Assembly: GCA_934569425.1 (NCBI GenBank)
Contig: CAKTKM010000095.1
Span: 1-5,628, forward strand
DNA length: 5,628 nt
From: an uncultured Oscillospiraceae bacterium
Lineage (GTDB): Bacteria > Bacillota > Clostridia > Oscillospirales > Oscillospiraceae
Direction of reading: 5' to 3'
Part shown: positions 5,213 through 5,628 of the stretch, piece by piece
Position numbering within the stretch: position 1 is the stretch's first letter
Layout of the letters: each line of letters begins with the position of its first letter
Made by a program: the position numbers and the translations under genes
Notes under the pieces: generated by a model
Database searches by the model: none
What the model was told of the DNA's origin: nothing
What the model saw: only the letters and a program-made list of their open reading frames with translations

Positions 5213-5242
5213 ATTATATACGACAGATGCCGCGAAATGCAA
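5213..5242 (-). promoter_or_regulatory. Probable promoter of the alarmone synthetase gene
   Basis: On the reverse strand a perfect TATAAT (5213-5218) lies in the AT-rich stretch TATATAATAG. A weak -35 box, TTGCAT (5237-5242; three of six), is 18 nt upstream. Transcription would start near 5206, giving a leader of about 78 nt. The poor -35 box suggests an activator or an alternative sigma factor, which would suit a stress-induced synthetase; this is inference. Confidence 0.6.
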
Positions 5243-5277
5243 GAGACGTGTTGTACAAACTGCCAGAAATGCGCAAA

Positions 5278-5306
5278 GAAAACCGGCAGCACCGCTGCCG
5301 GTTTTC
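5278..5306 (-). terminator. Intrinsic terminator of the glycosyltransferase gene
   Basis: GAAAACCGGCAGC (5278-5290) pairs perfectly with GCTGCCGGTTTTC (5294-5306) around the loop ACC. Read on the reverse strand, the hairpin follows the glycosyltransferase stop by 13 nt and leads into TTTTCTTT. It separates that gene from the alarmone synthetase promoter. Confidence 0.85.
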
Positions 5307-5319
5307 CGGGTATCACATA

Positions 5320-5628
5320 TCATACGGCGGCGGGCGTTCTGCCGCAGCGGCACAGCACCGCCTCCGCCGTGCGGGCGGCGGCCTGCCCGTCAAAGTCCCG
5401 GCGCTGGGCCTCTGCCAGCGCCTGCCGGCGGGCGTCGTCCGCCAGCAGGGACAGGGCACTGTCCGCGATGGCGTCGTTGCCGCATGGCTCCGCCCAGCCG
5501 TGGGCGGCGAAGAACGCCTGGTTCCGGGTCTCGCAGCCGCCCACCAGATCGGCCAGCAGCATGGGCACGCCCTTGCAGGCGGCCTCGGTGATGCTGATGC
5601 CGCCGGGCTTGGACACCAACAGGTCGGC
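5320..5628 (-). CDS. C-terminal part of a MurG/MGDG-synthase-like glycosyltransferase (partial)
   Basis: Only the last 102 codons are in the window; the frame stays open to the right edge (Ala-Asp-Leu-Leu are the first visible residues). SKPGGISITEA (6-16) is the nucleotide-sugar-binding loop of GT28-type GT-B enzymes, where the glycines hold the diphosphate and the glutamate contacts the sugar nucleotide. GCETRNQAFFAAHGWA (31-46) follows, as in clostridial diacylglycerol glucosyltransferase and MGDG-synthase-like proteins rather than MurG itself. The C-terminus (56-102) is an Ala/Arg-rich helix with a CRCGR sequence near the end. It probably glycosylates a membrane lipid at the cytoplasmic face. 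The acceptor cannot be decided without the missing N-terminal acceptor domain. The TTG and GTG codons near 5619 are internal, not starts. Confidence 0.82.
   Translation of the reverse strand, partial: ADLLVSKPGGISITEAACKGVPMLLADLVGGCETRNQAFFAAHGWAEPCGNDAIADSALSLLADDARRQALAEAQRRDFDGQAAARTAEAVLCRCGRTPAAV

Noticed and set aside
5320..5619. Glycosyltransferase fragment as a complete 99-codon gene starting at TTG 5619
   Set aside because: The frame continues to the window edge as Ala-Asp-Leu before this codon. The visible part is only the C-terminal nucleotide-sugar-binding half, so the start must lie outside the window.

Overview
The window looks like chromosomal DNA from a high-GC Clostridia-type Bacillota, plausibly a gut Oscillospiraceae/Flavonifractor-like lineage. 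That placement is inference. It rests on strong AGGAGG-type ribosome binding sites, near-consensus sigma-A promoters standing out as AT-rich islands in GC-rich DNA, long A/T-flanked intrinsic terminators, a RelP/RelQ-type small alarmone synthetase, and a Na/Pi cotransporter fused to PhoU. No phage, transposase, plasmid or CRISPR component is visible.

Layout from left to right. (1) The 3' part of a tRNA-Pro(GGG) gene, cut by the window edge, with two overlapping terminator hairpins behind it. (2) A forward three-gene operon (277-1881). It is driven by a consensus promoter whose 16-nt spacer contains a near-perfectly placed palindrome. The genes are a winged-helix regulator, a GNAT acetyltransferase and a very small protein-kinase-like protein; the reading frames overlap, so translation is probably coupled. 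(3) A bidirectional terminator, then a reverse-strand Na/Pi cotransporter with a C-terminal PhoU-like region (1962-3716). (4) A divergent intergenic region (3717-3912) with one good promoter on each strand. (5) A forward small membrane protein of the COG2426/PF06695 'small multidrug export' family (3913-4389). (6) A 22-bp bidirectional terminator, then a reverse-strand small alarmone synthetase (4442-5128) with its own promoter. (7) A reverse-strand terminator and the C-terminal 102 residues of a MurG/MGDG-synthase-like glycosyltransferase (5320-5628), which continues past the right edge.

How the genes may work together. The three-gene operon is the least ordinary part: an apparently self-regulated unit with two transferase-type enzymes of unknown substrate. 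The rest is housekeeping physiology: phosphate uptake, (p)ppGpp synthesis, a DedA-like membrane protein and glycolipid or envelope glycosylation. Each of these genes has its own promoter and/or terminator, so they look like independent units rather than one pathway. I see no clearly new multi-gene system. The regulator-acetyltransferase-kinase operon is the best candidate for uncharacterised biology.
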